From assembly GCA_928724745.1 (NCBI GenBank), contig CAKMXJ010000020.1:372001-436000 (forward strand): a stretch of DNA of 64,000 nt, given 5' to 3'. The position numbers were made by a program, and so were the translations under genes. The DNA is from Anthracocystis setariae (taxonomy: Eukaryota > Basidiomycota > Ustilaginomycetes > Ustilaginales > Ustilaginaceae). Under the pieces are notes generated by a model that did no database searches, was not told the DNA's origin, and saw only the letters and a list, made by a program, of their open reading frames with translations. How positions within the stretch are numbered: the stretch's first letter is position 1; each line of letters opens with the position of its first letter. Below, one piece after another: positions 1 through 10,845 of this stretch.

Positions 1-1360
1 TTTGTTCTTCTGCTGGGTCCATCGGAGTGAGCGACGGGAAAAGGGCTCCGAGGCGCAGGGCGTAAGTTGGATGGGCTGTGCGGATGGCTACGCGATTTGA
101 GGGTAGGAGGGTGTGTATGTAGGCGATGGATCCTGGGACGTGCTTTTCCAGTTGAGGTTTCAAGTGTTGGTTCCAGAATGTAGGGGTGCGGTCGGAATCG
201 GTGGAAGCAGGCAAGATGAGGTCTGTTTCAGTTGTGAGGTCGAGGATCAGCATTGTTCCCCTAAAGCAGTCGTCATCTTGTGGAAAGTGTGAGTTGTGCT
301 GGTGTTGACTGGAGCAGATGGCTTGCTGTTCGAGGTAGAGCTTCTTCATGTCGAGCCATCCAGCCCAGCTTAGACATCGGATCGGTTCCGACTTATGGTT
401 CGGCGTGCGTTCCGAAAGATCCCACTGATAGCTGTGACAGAGGCACTCTACGTGCTGAGTCGAGTCGAGCAGCATGAACCCACGGCCCGAGATCCATCTC
501 TGTTCCAACAGCGATGCAGATAGCACTGGACCTGAGGCAGACATGAGTTGCTTCTCGACGAGACGAGGCTCCAGCACGCTCAAAACAGCTGCCTTGCCAG
601 AAACCTGCGGCAAATCCGAGACAATTCGCGAGATGTACGCTGCTGCCTGTGCTCTAGATTGGTACTTCGGCGGGATGGATTCGATGTATACCAGACAAGG
701 AGCCAGTGCTTCACACAAGGGCTTGGCTGCTCCAGATCTTGTCGCCGAATGGAGTTGGTGTAGGAAATGAGAATAGCTTTGCGACCATTCGAGCTGAAAC
801 CTGTCTTGACGGATCTCGTAACAGCTTGGGATCACACCATCTTTGAGAGCTTGAAACGCTTCTGAGAGGAGACTGATGGACTTGCACCTCGTTGCGAGAC
901 CAGGAACCAGTTGCAGAAGGCGTGCAAGGTGAATAGCCGACCGTGTCTGTCCACTCCCCTGGCTGTCCTCCGTATCAAAGATGTGCGCGGTGATGATGCT
1001 GACAAGATCCGAACAGCGTTTTGAGCTGGACGGATCGTCCTCGTGCGCAGCCAGAGCCAGGTAGAGTGGTGAGAGCCGTAGATGGAGAAAGTCTACGAGC
1101 CTTTCCAACTTGGCAGTCGCGGTTGCTCCATCTTGCGGTGCTTGCTCCGTTGGTTGGCGAGCCGTTTGTGTTGAAATGTCGTTGAATTCATTCCCTTGAT
1201 TTGCGTCGATCAAAGCCGCCTTCCCAACACTGGTCGAGCCTTCGGAACCTATCTGCAAATTTGGGTCCTTTGAAGCGTCGTAAGCGGCTTGCGTTGTTGG
1301 CGTAGACGTTACCGTGGTGTCGGTATGACAGCGCTTCTGAAGCTTCCGAGGCAGAAACAT
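1..1360 (-). CDS. Conserved-looking protein of unknown function, C-terminus cut by window edge
   Basis: A continuous minus-strand reading frame runs from an ATG at 1360 to base 1 with no stop, giving about 453 visible residues, so the C-terminus lies outside the window. The N-terminal 60 residues are Ser/Thr-rich; the rest is a balanced, leucine-rich sequence that looks helical (for example LVDFLHLRLSPLYLALAAHE and SAIHLARLLQLVPGLA), with a more beta-like tail (GTMLILDLTTETDLILP). I recognise no domain, signal peptide or membrane segment. The start is uncertain. An alternative is a short first exon from an ATG at 1447 (MLTSWPDK), donor at 1423, an 87-nt intron and an acceptor CTTCAG ending at 1337, which stays in frame and removes the first 8 residues of the simple model. 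It is divergent from the amidase gene. Coding status is well supported by frame length and composition; function is unknown. Confidence 0.7.
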   Translation of the reverse strand, partial: MFLPRKLQKRCHTDTTVTSTPTTQAAYDASKDPNLQIGSEGSTSVGKAALIDANQGNEFNDISTQTARQPTEQAPQDGATATAKLERLVDFLHLRLSPLYLALAAHEDDPSSSKRCSDLVSIITAHIFDTEDSQGSGQTRSAIHLARLLQLVPGLATRCKSISLLSEAFQALKDGVIPSCYEIRQDRFQLEWSQSYSHFLHQLHSATRSGAAKPLCEALAPCLVYIESIPPKYQSRAQAAAYISRIVSDLPQVSGKAAVLSVLEPRLVEKQLMSASGPVLSASLLEQRWISGRGFMLLDSTQHVECLCHSYQWDLSERTPNHKSEPIRCLSWAGWLDMKKLYLEQQAICSSQHQHNSHFPQDDDCFRGTMLILDLTTETDLILPASTDSDRTPTFWNQHLKPQLEKHVPGSIAYIHTLLPSNRVAIRTAHPTYALRLGALFPSLTPMDPAEEQ

Positions 1361-1696
1361 CTTGGAGCAGCCAAACCGTCACTGGGGCTCGAGCCCTGAG
1401 GCAAATAGCTAGATGCGTCGTACCTTGTCTGGCCAGGAAGTAAGCATCTTGACCGTGACCTAGTCTTTGGTCTGGTTAGGAAGAAAGGCGTTGCAGCCAG
1501 GATTCGCCGAAGCAACAACAGACGCCAACACGCATACTGGGAAAGTGTTGGTGTGGAGGGCTGATTAATAACTTTGCGTTCACGGACCCCACTTCGGGTC
1601 CATCCGATTTCATCTGGCTTCAGCGAAGCGGCTCTTCCGCCCTCGCTTCTTGACCACGATATCCTCTTTCCTGCTTAAACAGAGAAAGATTCTAAG
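1361..1696. promoter_or_regulatory. Divergent intergenic region between unknown gene and amidase
   Basis: About 336 bases separate the two divergent start codons. It would hold both promoters and possibly a short first exon of the minus-strand gene (1424-1447). No clear TATA box or repeated motif is visible. Confidence 0.4.
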
Positions 1697-3421
1697 ATGG
1701 CCCAATTCGAAATCCCTCGCGGAGAGTTCCGCAACCCGTGTCAGGACCTCAAACACCCTGCGGCAAAGAAAGTCGTTGACTCCCTCCTCTCGAGCGTCAA
1801 CGAAGCCTACGAACGGTTTGGGGAGCCCACAAAGCAAGACTACTATATCGCAAGCTTGCCTCTCGAGGTGATACAGGAAAATCTCATCTACGGTGAGATG
1901 AGGTTCAAGGACTTGATCGAGGCAAGAATTCGTTTGACCGTCAAAGCGAGCTTGACCACACACTGCCTCACTGCATTTCCGTGGAAGGAGGCGCTTGAAA
2001 GAGCCGAATCCGACCAGAATAGCATCGACTATGGAGACAATGACGACGTTCGCGACATCATCGACTGCGACCCTCTCTTCGGACTTGTTTTCAGTGTCAA
2101 AGATTGCATCCATGTCCAAGGCTTGCCTACCACGTTGGGATGTTCACAGAGAGCAGGCCACGACGAGACCGATACTGCCGATTTGGTTCAAAAATTCCAG
2201 AACATGGGTGCCATCTTGATCGCCAAGACAACTGCACCTCAACTTATGATGTCCAACACCACCCATTCTCCTCTTTGGGGTACAACTCGGTCGCCAATCC
2301 AGTCTTGGGCTTCGGCTGAGGGACGCGACGAAGACTTCCAGGTCGGTGGAAGCTCCGGTGGAGAAGCTAGTTTGGTCAAGATGGGTGGTAGTCAGATCGG
2401 CATCGGCACCGACATGGGCGGCTCGGTGCGACAGCCTGCATGCCTCAATGAGCTCTTCGGCTTCAAGTACGTGTCCAAGCCTGAAAACTTCAGGTGGAAT
2501 CTACCACGAGATTTCATGACAGGATTGCCCCACACCACGATCCCGGCTACTGCGCCTGGCTTGCTAGCAAGGGATGCAGGGACACTGAAGCGCGTCGTGC
2601 AGTCTCTGGACGGTATTCCCGCGCCCAGGGAAGATGAAGACGCCATGTACGAGGAAATCGAAAGTGAAGAAGAACTCGAAGAGGACGAGGGCAATCACCC
2701 CAGGATCGTATATACGTCACAGAAGAGCTCTCCTGAAGTGCAGGATCTCATCGACTTGCTTGTGCAGTCGCTGCAGGAGTCTGAAAACGAACTTGCGAGT
2801 CCCACCAGAATCGATCAGCTAGGCGACATTGACCTTGCCGCCTGGGCCGAGACCTGGACCGAATATGCCAAGGAGCATGGATTTGACGATGCGCGCGCTA
2901 TGCTCGAAGAGGATCCGCTCATCAGACGAACGCTGTTTGACGAGTCTCGACTGAACGTCACTGCCGCCGATAAGGAGGCGTGGAAGCCGGATCCCGGGAA
3001 ATTGGCTAAGCTCAAGGCTGACTTGCTGCGTCAGGCAGGCATCGCGGACAATGACGAAGAGACAGTCATTTTGGTGACTCCGACTTATATTCTTGGCGGA
3101 CCAGCCCAGCAGAGCGCTTTTGTGGATCTGGACGATACAGGGGAGAGCGAGATCTGGTGCCAGATTTTCAATCTTCTCGATTGGCCCGCTGTCTCGATTC
3201 CTTTTGGTAGGAGGCTCATTCTCGAACATCGGCACGAGATGTACAAAAGGGCAAAGCGCTCGGACGATTGGGCAAAGGTGCTTCCGGGAAGGGTGAGAGG
3301 GGACCCGATCGATGAAGCCGAGGATAGGTTGCCGCATTTGTCGCTGCAGCTGGTGACGCTGCCTGGAAAGCATCATGCGCTGCTGGATTATGTGGAGCGT
3401 CTATTTCGACTCGACGTTTAA
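1697..3421 (+). CDS. Amidase-signature family amidase (acetamidase / FAAH-like)
   Basis: A single-exon 574-residue protein, usual for fungal amidases. It carries the amidase signature: the Ser-cisSer-Lys triad can be placed at Lys135 (in FSVKDC), Ser219 (in GGSSGGE) and Ser243 (in GTDMGGSVRQPA). The 24-residue spacing between the two serines matches fatty-acid amide hydrolase. The enzyme should hydrolyse a carboxylic amide to acid and ammonia; the substrate cannot be read from sequence. An acidic insertion rich in Glu/Asp lies near residues 312-335, between the catalytic core and the C-terminal part. There is no signal peptide or N-terminal membrane anchor, so it is probably cytosolic. The ATG at 1697 is the first in frame. 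It is convergent with the oxygenase gene downstream. Confidence 0.9.
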   Translation: MAQFEIPRGEFRNPCQDLKHPAAKKVVDSLLSSVNEAYERFGEPTKQDYYIASLPLEVIQENLIYGEMRFKDLIEARIRLTVKASLTTHCLTAFPWKEALERAESDQNSIDYGDNDDVRDIIDCDPLFGLVFSVKDCIHVQGLPTTLGCSQRAGHDETDTADLVQKFQNMGAILIAKTTAPQLMMSNTTHSPLWGTTRSPIQSWASAEGRDEDFQVGGSSGGEASLVKMGGSQIGIGTDMGGSVRQPACLNELFGFKYVSKPENFRWNLPRDFMTGLPHTTIPATAPGLLARDAGTLKRVVQSLDGIPAPREDEDAMYEEIESEEELEEDEGNHPRIVYTSQKSSPEVQDLIDLLVQSLQESENELASPTRIDQLGDIDLAAWAETWTEYAKEHGFDDARAMLEEDPLIRRTLFDESRLNVTAADKEAWKPDPGKLAKLKADLLRQAGIADNDEETVILVTPTYILGGPAQQSAFVDLDDTGESEIWCQIFNLLDWPAVSIPFGRRLILEHRHEMYKRAKRSDDWAKVLPGRVRGDPIDEAEDRLPHLSLQLVTLPGKHHALLDYVERLFRLDV

Positions 3422-3627
3422 TGACGATTGACACAGTCCTGCACACTTGGCGATTGGCGAAAAGGAATCAGATTGCAGTTGGATGCGACGAGGAATGGAG
3501 GAAAATTGACTGTGTGTTGAGACTGATGTTGTACAGAGGTTTAGAAAAGCTAGCGTATGGAAAGTGAGAAGGGATCATGTTGAATGCGAACGAATGAATG
3601 AATGTTGAAATGCAAGTTGCGAGTGTT

Positions 3628-3686
3628 GGGGGGGGGTGGGGTATAGTGAGGGTTGGACCTCGTGCTGAGGGGGGGGGGGAGGGGGG
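3628..3686. repeat. Two G-tracts in the convergent 3' spacer
   Basis: Runs of 9-10 consecutive G with shorter G runs next to them lie at about 3628-3640 and 3669-3686, between the stop codons of the convergent amidase and oxygenase genes. They are on the + strand and could form G-quadruplexes; a role in transcription termination is only a suggestion. Confidence 0.6.
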
Positions 3687-3692
3687 AGTATA

Positions 3693-4904
3693 TCAATTGG
3701 CGGTGATGGAAGACTGTTGAGCTTGGAACTGGGACTTAGGCTTAACCCTCTCTCCGTTGTAACCCGTCACCTTCTGACCTGCGATTTCTTCGACGTCATG
3801 ACCGTCTTGGGCCTTTTTGGCATTCTGTTGACCGTAAGCCTTGACGCGGAGACGTTCCCAATCTCCGGCGGTGGGAACCTTGTCACCGTTGGCTTTGAGA
3901 GTGTCCCAGAATCCGCCTTGGTGTTGTTTTCGGGCGGCGTACGCCTCGCGCACGACTTGGGACTGTTGCTCGAGTGGTTCGAGCGAAACGTCGTCGTTGA
4001 AGAGTGCAAAGTAAAAGATGCCCAGACGAGTGTAGTGGGCTTGATCCGCGGGAGGAGCGACTACGCGATGGATGGTTTGCTTAAGGTATCCACCTGAAAT
4101 GAAATGCATGGCATCGCCCAAATTGATGACGAGCGCATTGTCGCGATGCTTGACAAGTCGCCATTGGTTGTCCGGCATGAGAACTTCCAGAGAAGTGATG
4201 GGTTGAGACCAGAGGATCGAGACCGAGTTGAAATCAGTGTGACCTTGCAAGCGGACGCCACCGAGCTTGTCATCATCCGCCTGATCCGGAGTGTGGTACA
4301 TGGCATAACGCAGCAGATCCAAGCCGCGCTTCTCAGGCTCCTTGCTCAAATTCCACAGATAATCCGCAGGCAGCTTGAGCACCAACGACAAGACCGACAG
4401 AATCTTGCGCAGGATCACGCCATGGTTGAATCGAGCAAACTCTTCGATCTCCGGAATCAACTCGTGCAATGACGGTGGGAAGAGTTTCTCCCTCTTCTCC
4501 ATCGTGAAGCTTTGCGAGCCAAAGTTGAGTTGTTCAATGCGATCTTTGACGCCGTTCAATTTCCAATGGCCTTGCTCTTTGTAGCCGACGAAAGAGCCGG
4601 TGCCGAGGATGTCGGCCTTGTATTTGGCTTTGTCGGCCTCGGAGACGCCGTTGAAGGCGTACTGACCGATGGCGAATTGACGAAGGACGTGGTCCCAGGA
4701 GAGGCCGTGGTTTTCGGCGTAGATAAAGCCGTCGCGAGAGAAGGCGTCACCCACGGCGGCAACGACCGAGTCGGGTACTTGGGTGTATTCGTCACCTGTG
4801 ATCTGAGACAGGTCGAGCGTGGTGAGTGGAGCCCACTCGAGATCGGTCTCGCGCGTGGGTTGCGGGGGGGTCCAAGGTGGCAGAGATACGGATGCAGACG
4901 GCAT
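3693..4904 (-). CDS. 2-oxoglutarate/Fe(II)-dependent oxygenase, isopenicillin N synthase-like
   Basis: A single-exon protein of 403 residues counted from the ATG at 4904; the frame is open three codons further up but has no earlier ATG. The N-terminal DIOX_N region (TLDLSQITG to FIYAENHGLS, residues about 30-70) is followed by the double-stranded beta-helix. The iron ligands are visible as H222 and D224 (GHTDFNSVS) and H279 (QTIHRVV), with R293 (YTRLGIFYF) as the 2-oxoglutarate-binding arginine. The family oxidises small molecules such as flavonoids, hormones, thymine or antibiotic precursors; the substrate here is unknown. There is no targeting signal. Its neighbours do not form an evident pathway with it, although the amidase lies tail-to-tail with it. 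Confidence 0.9.
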   Translation of the reverse strand: MPSASVSLPPWTPPQPTRETDLEWAPLTTLDLSQITGDEYTQVPDSVVAAVGDAFSRDGFIYAENHGLSWDHVLRQFAIGQYAFNGVSEADKAKYKADILGTGSFVGYKEQGHWKLNGVKDRIEQLNFGSQSFTMEKREKLFPPSLHELIPEIEEFARFNHGVILRKILSVLSLVLKLPADYLWNLSKEPEKRGLDLLRYAMYHTPDQADDDKLGGVRLQGHTDFNSVSILWSQPITSLEVLMPDNQWRLVKHRDNALVINLGDAMHFISGGYLKQTIHRVVAPPADQAHYTRLGIFYFALFNDDVSLEPLEQQSQVVREAYAARKQHQGGFWDTLKANGDKVPTAGDWERLRVKAYGQQNAKKAQDGHDVEEIAGQKVTGYNGERVKPKSQFQAQQSSITAN

Positions 4905-5230
4905 ATTGGACAATTGTGGTGTACACGGGTGAGATTGGATAATAGTGTATGGGGGGGGTCAGGGGAACGGGGTATGGCGGAAAGGAGTGGAAGCTTATAA
5001 CTCAATCCCAGCATCGGATGGACAACAGAAGAACGCACATGTGCCGAGCAGTGACACGATCCTGTACTTGACATGTGAAGAGGAAAAGCACACTGGAACG
5101 AGCGGCTCGATCGGCGAATGCGACACCGAGGTGGACAGGAGAGGGGAGAACAGCAGCACAACCCAGAGAGGGGCAGTGGTTTGCGTGCAAATGGCGAGCT
5201 TTGCCGCCACACGCAGCAAGAGTCAAGTAG

Positions 5231-5260
5231 TGGCAGTGGCAGTGGCAGTGGCAGTGGCAG
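5231..5260. repeat. (TGGCAG)5 hexanucleotide microsatellite
   Basis: Five perfect tandem copies of TGGCAG lie upstream of the oxygenase gene. Confidence 0.9.
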
Positions 5261-6062
5261 AGTGGTGAAATAAAGCACACCATTTGCAGACAAATCTGAG
5301 AGAGTGGAATCGCAAGTCAAGTACCGCTTAGTGCCGTAGCAAGCAGACGCTGCGAGTGGGGCGAACCAATCAATGACTACGGTGACAGGCCAGAAGACTG
5401 CACGACGACGCACGCACGGTTATCCATCATCGAAACCAAGGAACCAATCGAAAACGAAAAAGTTTCCACTCTTCCAACACCGAGACGCCGCCGCCGCCGG
5501 CAGCTCCATCGCCTTTCCTCTCGTCGCTGCCTCCATCCCTCATCATACCGTTTTATCTCAGCGTAGCTGTACTACGATCAATGCAATAATATCAATCTTG
5601 TGCTTCGAATGCAACAACAGCCAGCTTTCGCTGTTGGCCTTGTGAACTGAAAGGAACAATGGATAGGACGTGGGGGGGGGGGACAACGTGGACTGGCTGT
5701 TGATGCTGTAAGCTACATAATTTCAAAATGAGTCAGTTTGAGCACAATCTGACGTGCTAATCACTGGCATATCACGCCATCGCTCGCCGTTCTAATTTTC
5801 AATTTTCTTTTTTAAAAAAAATCAAACAACACGGCTGCCAACGTGCACCACCCGTAGCCTCCCACGTTTCTTACCCCACATCTAGAAATTTCAATTCAGA
5901 ATCCATCGCCTTTTGAACGCCGAGCGAAACACATCGCCGATCTCCGATCTTTTCTTCGCCATCCATTTCCGATCCAACCTCACTTCTGAACACACTCGAA
6001 TCCCGTCGTGGTACAAGAGACAAACCATAGCAATCCAATTCATACGGAGCACGTAGATAGCC

Positions 6063-6104
6063 AGAGAGAAAGAGAGACAGAGAGAGAGACAGAGAGCGAG
6101 AGCA
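6063..6104. repeat. GA-rich low-complexity tract
   Basis: An imperfect run of AGAG/ACAG units about 40 bases long, downstream of the Sec14-Iml2 stop codon. Confidence 0.8.
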
Positions 6105-6251
6105 AAAAAGGTACATACTGAAGAGGACGCAAAACTACCGAAAATCTGGAAAAGAAGCACCTATATAGACAAGATTGAATGGCAAGGCGGCTAGGTGGGA
6201 TTTGAAGCCTTGATTAGATTAGATAGACGTGTTGGAATTCAGATGGCTGGC

Positions 6252-9200
6252 TCATCGACGACGAGAGTAGTCGGTACCGGACGATCGGCCAGTATCGGCA
6301 CGAGTTCGGCCATTACCACTGGCGCGATACCCTTCCTCGGCATCGTATCCGTTCGACTTGATGCTGCCGCGAGCCGATCGGCTTGACATGGAAGTACCTC
6401 GAGACGTCATGCTTCGACCAGCCGACGAAGCAAGCGAGTTGGAACGCGTCGATTTGGATGCAATGCTCTGGCTGGCAAGCGAGCCTTCAGCACCGTGGAA
6501 GAAAGACGTGCGCGAGCGCGACCTTTGGATACGCATCGTCTCCATGGCAGCGTGAGCACGCACTTGGCACATGTTGCTCAGCAAGTAGTTGGCCTTGCTG
6601 CCACCACCAATCAGACCCTTGCCCTTGGCCTCGAGCGGCTTGCCCGACAGCACCTTGCGGAACTCAATCTTGGCAGCTTCGTCCTGACCCATGCAGCCGC
6701 GCAGTCGACCGAGCTCATAGTGTGCAAAGTACACCAGGTAGCGGTCCACCTCGTCCAGCTTGGATCCGTGCTCAAACACCTTGTTGAACGACTGCACAGC
6801 GTCAGCCTGGATCTCCTCGATCGGTCCAATCGAGTCTTCGGCTGGCAGACGAACAAGCGTCTGAGGCTCTGGGTACGCCACGAAACGCAGCGCAACACCA
6901 CGGAGGAAGAACGCCAGGCAGTAAGCCGACCAGTACTCATTCTCGCCTGTACCGTACGACTTGGGGTTGTGGTACGACTCGAGCTCGTCGATGAATTCGT
7001 CGATGCGTGTCAGCGTGTTCTCCACCAGCAGGAAGACCGGCGTCTGACCGATGCAGTGCCACAAGTACGAGAACTCGAGACCAGGCAGCGGCAGTCGGTT
7101 CTGCTGGGCAATGTACTTTTTGGCCTTGAGCGCAACAAAGCGTTCAAATGGAATCTGGCGACCCGCCACCTTCTTGGTGAGCTTGCCCACCGTGCGCATG
7201 ATCGTGGCACTCTTGGCTCGGTCATCCATGCCCGTCTCGTACAGCATCACCGCCTTGGCGTACTGGTAGATGGCCTTGGACCAGTTCGACTCGCGCGACA
7301 GCACGTCGTAGCATTCGTAGGCACGAGCAAAGTCGCAAGTGGCCAGGTAGGTGAGCGACAGGTCCCAGAAGCACAGGTGGTGAAGCTGCTTGAACTCGCG
7401 CTGCGACTCGATCGCATTTCGGTAGTACTCGATCGCCTTCTCGGGCAGCGCCTGAGCCGCGTACAGTCGGGCGGACCAGAACAGGTAAAAGATACCCTTG
7501 GGGAAACGCACCAGGTTCCACGACAGTACCTTGTCGGCAAATTCAAAGTCAAGCTCGGTGACGGGGATGTAGCTCGAGACCCAAAGGTGGTACATGAGGA
7601 TGACAATGTCGCAAAGCGGTCGTCGCACTCCTTCCTCATCGGCCGAAATGGTGGGCAGAGGCTTGCTCTTGCTCCATCCACCGGCACGAGCGAACAAGTC
7701 GAGCGAGAACTTGCGGTCACCGACAAAGCCGAATCCTTCCATGATCTTGAGCGTCTTGGTGGGCAGCATCGAAAGCACGAGCGAGCACACGCCGTTGCCC
7801 AGGTATACGCCAGATCGGAAGTCCTGGTCAAGGTGGATCACCTGCGAGCGCTTACCAGAAATTTCGGCCTCTTCAGCTTCAGCGTCCACAGCCTCGACAA
7901 ACTTGAAGAGCTCTCGTACCTGGAAGTAGGCGGAACGCAAGCTGAACGCTTGCTTGACGAAGCCGATGCTGTCACCAGAGTAGAAGATACCCAACACCGA
8001 CTTGAGCAACTGCGACTCGGCGTGCACGAGCTCAGCATGAAGCTGGACCAGGCTCATCGATCGGTAGTTGGCCATCTTGCCACCGCCGACAAGTTTCCCG
8101 ATTGTGCCCTGCTTCTTGCGAAGGAAGCCGGCGATCTTCATCGAGTGCTGGCAGCAGAGAATGGCGGTTTCGAAATCAGCCGGCTCGAACGTCATGACCG
8201 ACTTGACCGAGTTGATGAGCGCCATACCCTCAGCCTTGTAGAGACGAGTGCCAGCACCCTGAATGCAGAGCTCTTCGGCGTCTCGCATGCGAGAGTTGAG
8301 GAAGAGAGACATGGCCTCGCGCACAGTGGCAAGGTCCTCTCGGCAGTCGTTGTCGTCGATGCGGCAGTCGGAGGCCGAGATCTTCTGCTGCATGTAGTCG
8401 GGTCGCACCGCAGTCTCGGGCGTGATCGACTCGTCCGAGTAGGCCGACATCTGGTCATCGTCGGGACTCTCCTCGTCGAACTCGTCGTCCTCATCAGGGT
8501 AGTGGTCGACAGTACGGGGCTTGTGTTGCTGACCGGGTCGAGCAACACCGTGATCCTCGTCGTCCTCGTCCTCTTCGTCGTCGTGCTCATCATCGTGCTG
8601 AGCATGGCCGTTGCCATTGGCAGCACCGTTGTTGCGGTTGCCACCGCGAAGGTAGCTGAGACCGCCAGCAACGGCGCCCGCAGCGCCAGCTGCAACACCG
8701 GCAACAGCACCAACGGCAGCACCAGTGTAGCTCTGAGGCTGTTCCTGGGGCTCCTCGGGCTCAGGTTCAGGTGTCTTTGTGCTGGGCTTGCGGGAAAGCG
8801 ACTTGCTGGCCGAGGGCGAACGCTTGGCACGAGGAGCCGGTTCGGGCTCGGGTTCGGATTCGCCAGCGTTCTCAGCGTCATCGAAGCTGTCATCGTCCGA
8901 CTCCGGCTCGGGCTCGGGCTGCTTCTTCTTGCTCTTAGATCGCTTAACACCTGTGGCGGCAGCAGCACCGGCGGCGGCAGCACCAGCAGCCTCGGCACCT
9001 TTCTTGGAGGACGACTTAGTGCCGGACTTGGTGGAAGCAGCATCGCTGGACTTGCCACCCTTTCCGCCACCGTACGACTCTTTGATGGTACCGTCGTCGC
9101 AGAGCTCGACCAGCTTCTTGTGACCAAACGAGTTCTCAAGCGTGTCTTCGTTGTGGTCCTTGAGCCACTTGATGAGGGCGCCGTAGTTGTGGCGGTCGTT

Positions 9201-10845
9201 GACGACCTGAGTGTTGGTCTTGCCGTCGGTTTGAGGATACTTCCAGGTGATGGTGCCATCGAAGGTGATGATGTTGGCTCGCTGGTAGATGTTCTTGGCA
9301 CGGACATAGGGCTGGAGCTGGTAGTTCTTGAGACGAATCTGCTTGGAGAGCACCTCACGTCGGTAAGCGAGGTCTTCGTTCTCCTTGTCGTTCTGGGTGG
9401 TGTCGAACCACTCCTGGGTGAGCCTCTCGAATTCGTCGGTAAGTTCCTGCATCTCCTTCTCAATCTTCTGACGGGACTTGGTGTCCTTCATGTGGTCGTT
9501 CTCCCCAGCCTGAGGCTCGATGTAGTCCCAGTCCCAGTCCATGGTACCGCCCATACCTTTTCGGATCTTGGACGCGGGGACGAGCTCAGCGAGGTCTTGG
9601 GCCTTGCTCGAGAACTTGATCTTGTCACGCACGACCGGATCAAGCATGGGCTGGAGAACCTGCCAGATGCCCTTGAAGATCCAAGGAGCGCCGTGAACGT
9701 AGATACGCTGGAGGGATTCGGGGTAGTAGGCTTCCAGACACTTGACAAGGAAGAGAACGCATTGCCAGTCCATGTTCTTGAGACCGAAACCAGCCATGTC
9801 GAAAACGACGACGGCCTTCTCGTACGGAGGGGTTGTGATGAGACGGGCGTTCTCCATGGCAAGGAGCACATAGTCTTGAAGAACCTCGTGCTTCTGTGCG
9901 CTGGTGAAGTGACGGGCGACGTGGATAAAGTAGATGGGGTTTTCCGCCTTGTCGGTGCTTCCCATGATGTACGAGATACCTCGTCGCATCTGGTTCATGA
10001 AACCAGGAACGTCCTTGAGGCCGTCTTCACCCTTGTAGATGATACCGGCGACATCCTTTTCAAGACGGAACTTGCAGGCAGCGGCCAACATGGCCAGAGC
10101 TCGGTCGATGTCCCACTTTCGGGCACGAAGGAAACGAAGGACCGAAGTGTCTGGGTTGTCCATTTTAGTGAACTCCCACACTGTCTGTCTGAGGATGGGG
10201 CCTCCGTACTTGTCGATGAACTCGTTCATCTCCTTCATCTCTTCGGCTTTCTTGGCCTCTTCCTTGGCCTTGTCATCCTTGGGGATGTTTTTGCCGGCGT
10301 CCTTCTCGTTCTTGGGTGCGGGAGCTGAGTCTTTGGGGACCTTGCTAGGGCCACCCTCGCGCATTATACGTTCAGAGACATCCTTGTTCTTCTCAAAGAG
10401 TTCAAAGAGACGTCTCCAGATCTCTCGAAGATCTTTCTGTTGTGAATCGGAGAGATTGCCTGTTGCGATGCGAGAAAAGCAGAACCAAAGTCGGAGAAAT
10501 TAGGTTAGCGATTCAGTTGCGCACAAGGTCCGAGCTAAACTCAAGCTTGACATGCTACATCGGATGGGCCGTCAGCTGTCCATCAGCGCTGTACGCGGGA
10601 ATGCCGAAAGAGCGGGAGGAACAGCCTTTGCAGTTATTCGCGCAACAGCAAAAGTGCCGAATGCAGCGCAAAACGGATCATGGCAGTCAAGAGCAAAACG
10701 CCTCACTGCTGACAAGCCTTTCTTTTCGGCTGAAATGGCACCTGACAGCGGCGCGGGTGCAAGAAACGGAAGGGAAGGGGAAGTTGGACTTACCTCGGTA
10801 GGCGGGCTGGATATCTTCGCCATATTCGTTGGTGATGGACGACAT
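6252..10845 (-). CDS. Fusion of a Sec14 (CRAL-TRIO) lipid-transfer protein with an Iml2/TTC39-type protein
   Basis: The spliced model has exon 1 at 10845-10794 (MSSITNEYGEDIQPAYR), a GTAAGT donor, an intron at 10793-10460 ending in CAACAG, and exon 2 at 10459-6252, giving 1419 residues. The intron joins in frame and adds a coding-like helix (LSDSQQKDLREIWRRLFELF) upstream of the first ATG of the large exon. Residues about 95-155 resemble CRAL-TRIO-N (FLRARKWDIDRAL) and about 170-330 the CRAL-TRIO lipid-binding fold (VVVFDMAGFGLKNMDW, YYPESLQRIYVHGAPWIF). A charged, Ala/Gly- and Glu-rich linker follows. Residues about 700-1330 match the Iml2/TTC39 family (DUF3808; TPR-like). The tail is Ser/Arg-rich. 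Sec14 proteins exchange phosphatidylinositol and phosphatidylcholine; yeast Iml2 is linked to lipid-droplet or inclusion clearance. One continuous 4.1-kb frame supports a real fusion. Confidence 0.9.

Larger units (their letters stand above)
4905..6251. other. Intergenic region upstream of the oxygenase
   Basis: About 1.35 kb with no supported gene. It contains the oxygenase promoter, a G-run near 4951, a (TGGCAG)5 repeat at 5231-5260, a 10-G run near 5672, A/T-rich stretches near 5800-5825 and a GA-rich tract at 6063-6104. The short open frames here are shadows of the repeats. Confidence 0.5.

Noticed and set aside
6495..10328. 1277-codon open frame antisense to the Sec14-Iml2 gene
   Set aside because: It mirrors the coding strand almost exactly, has no recognisable domain and a Val/Leu-heavy composition. 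Strong codon bias in the real gene removes stops from this antisense frame.
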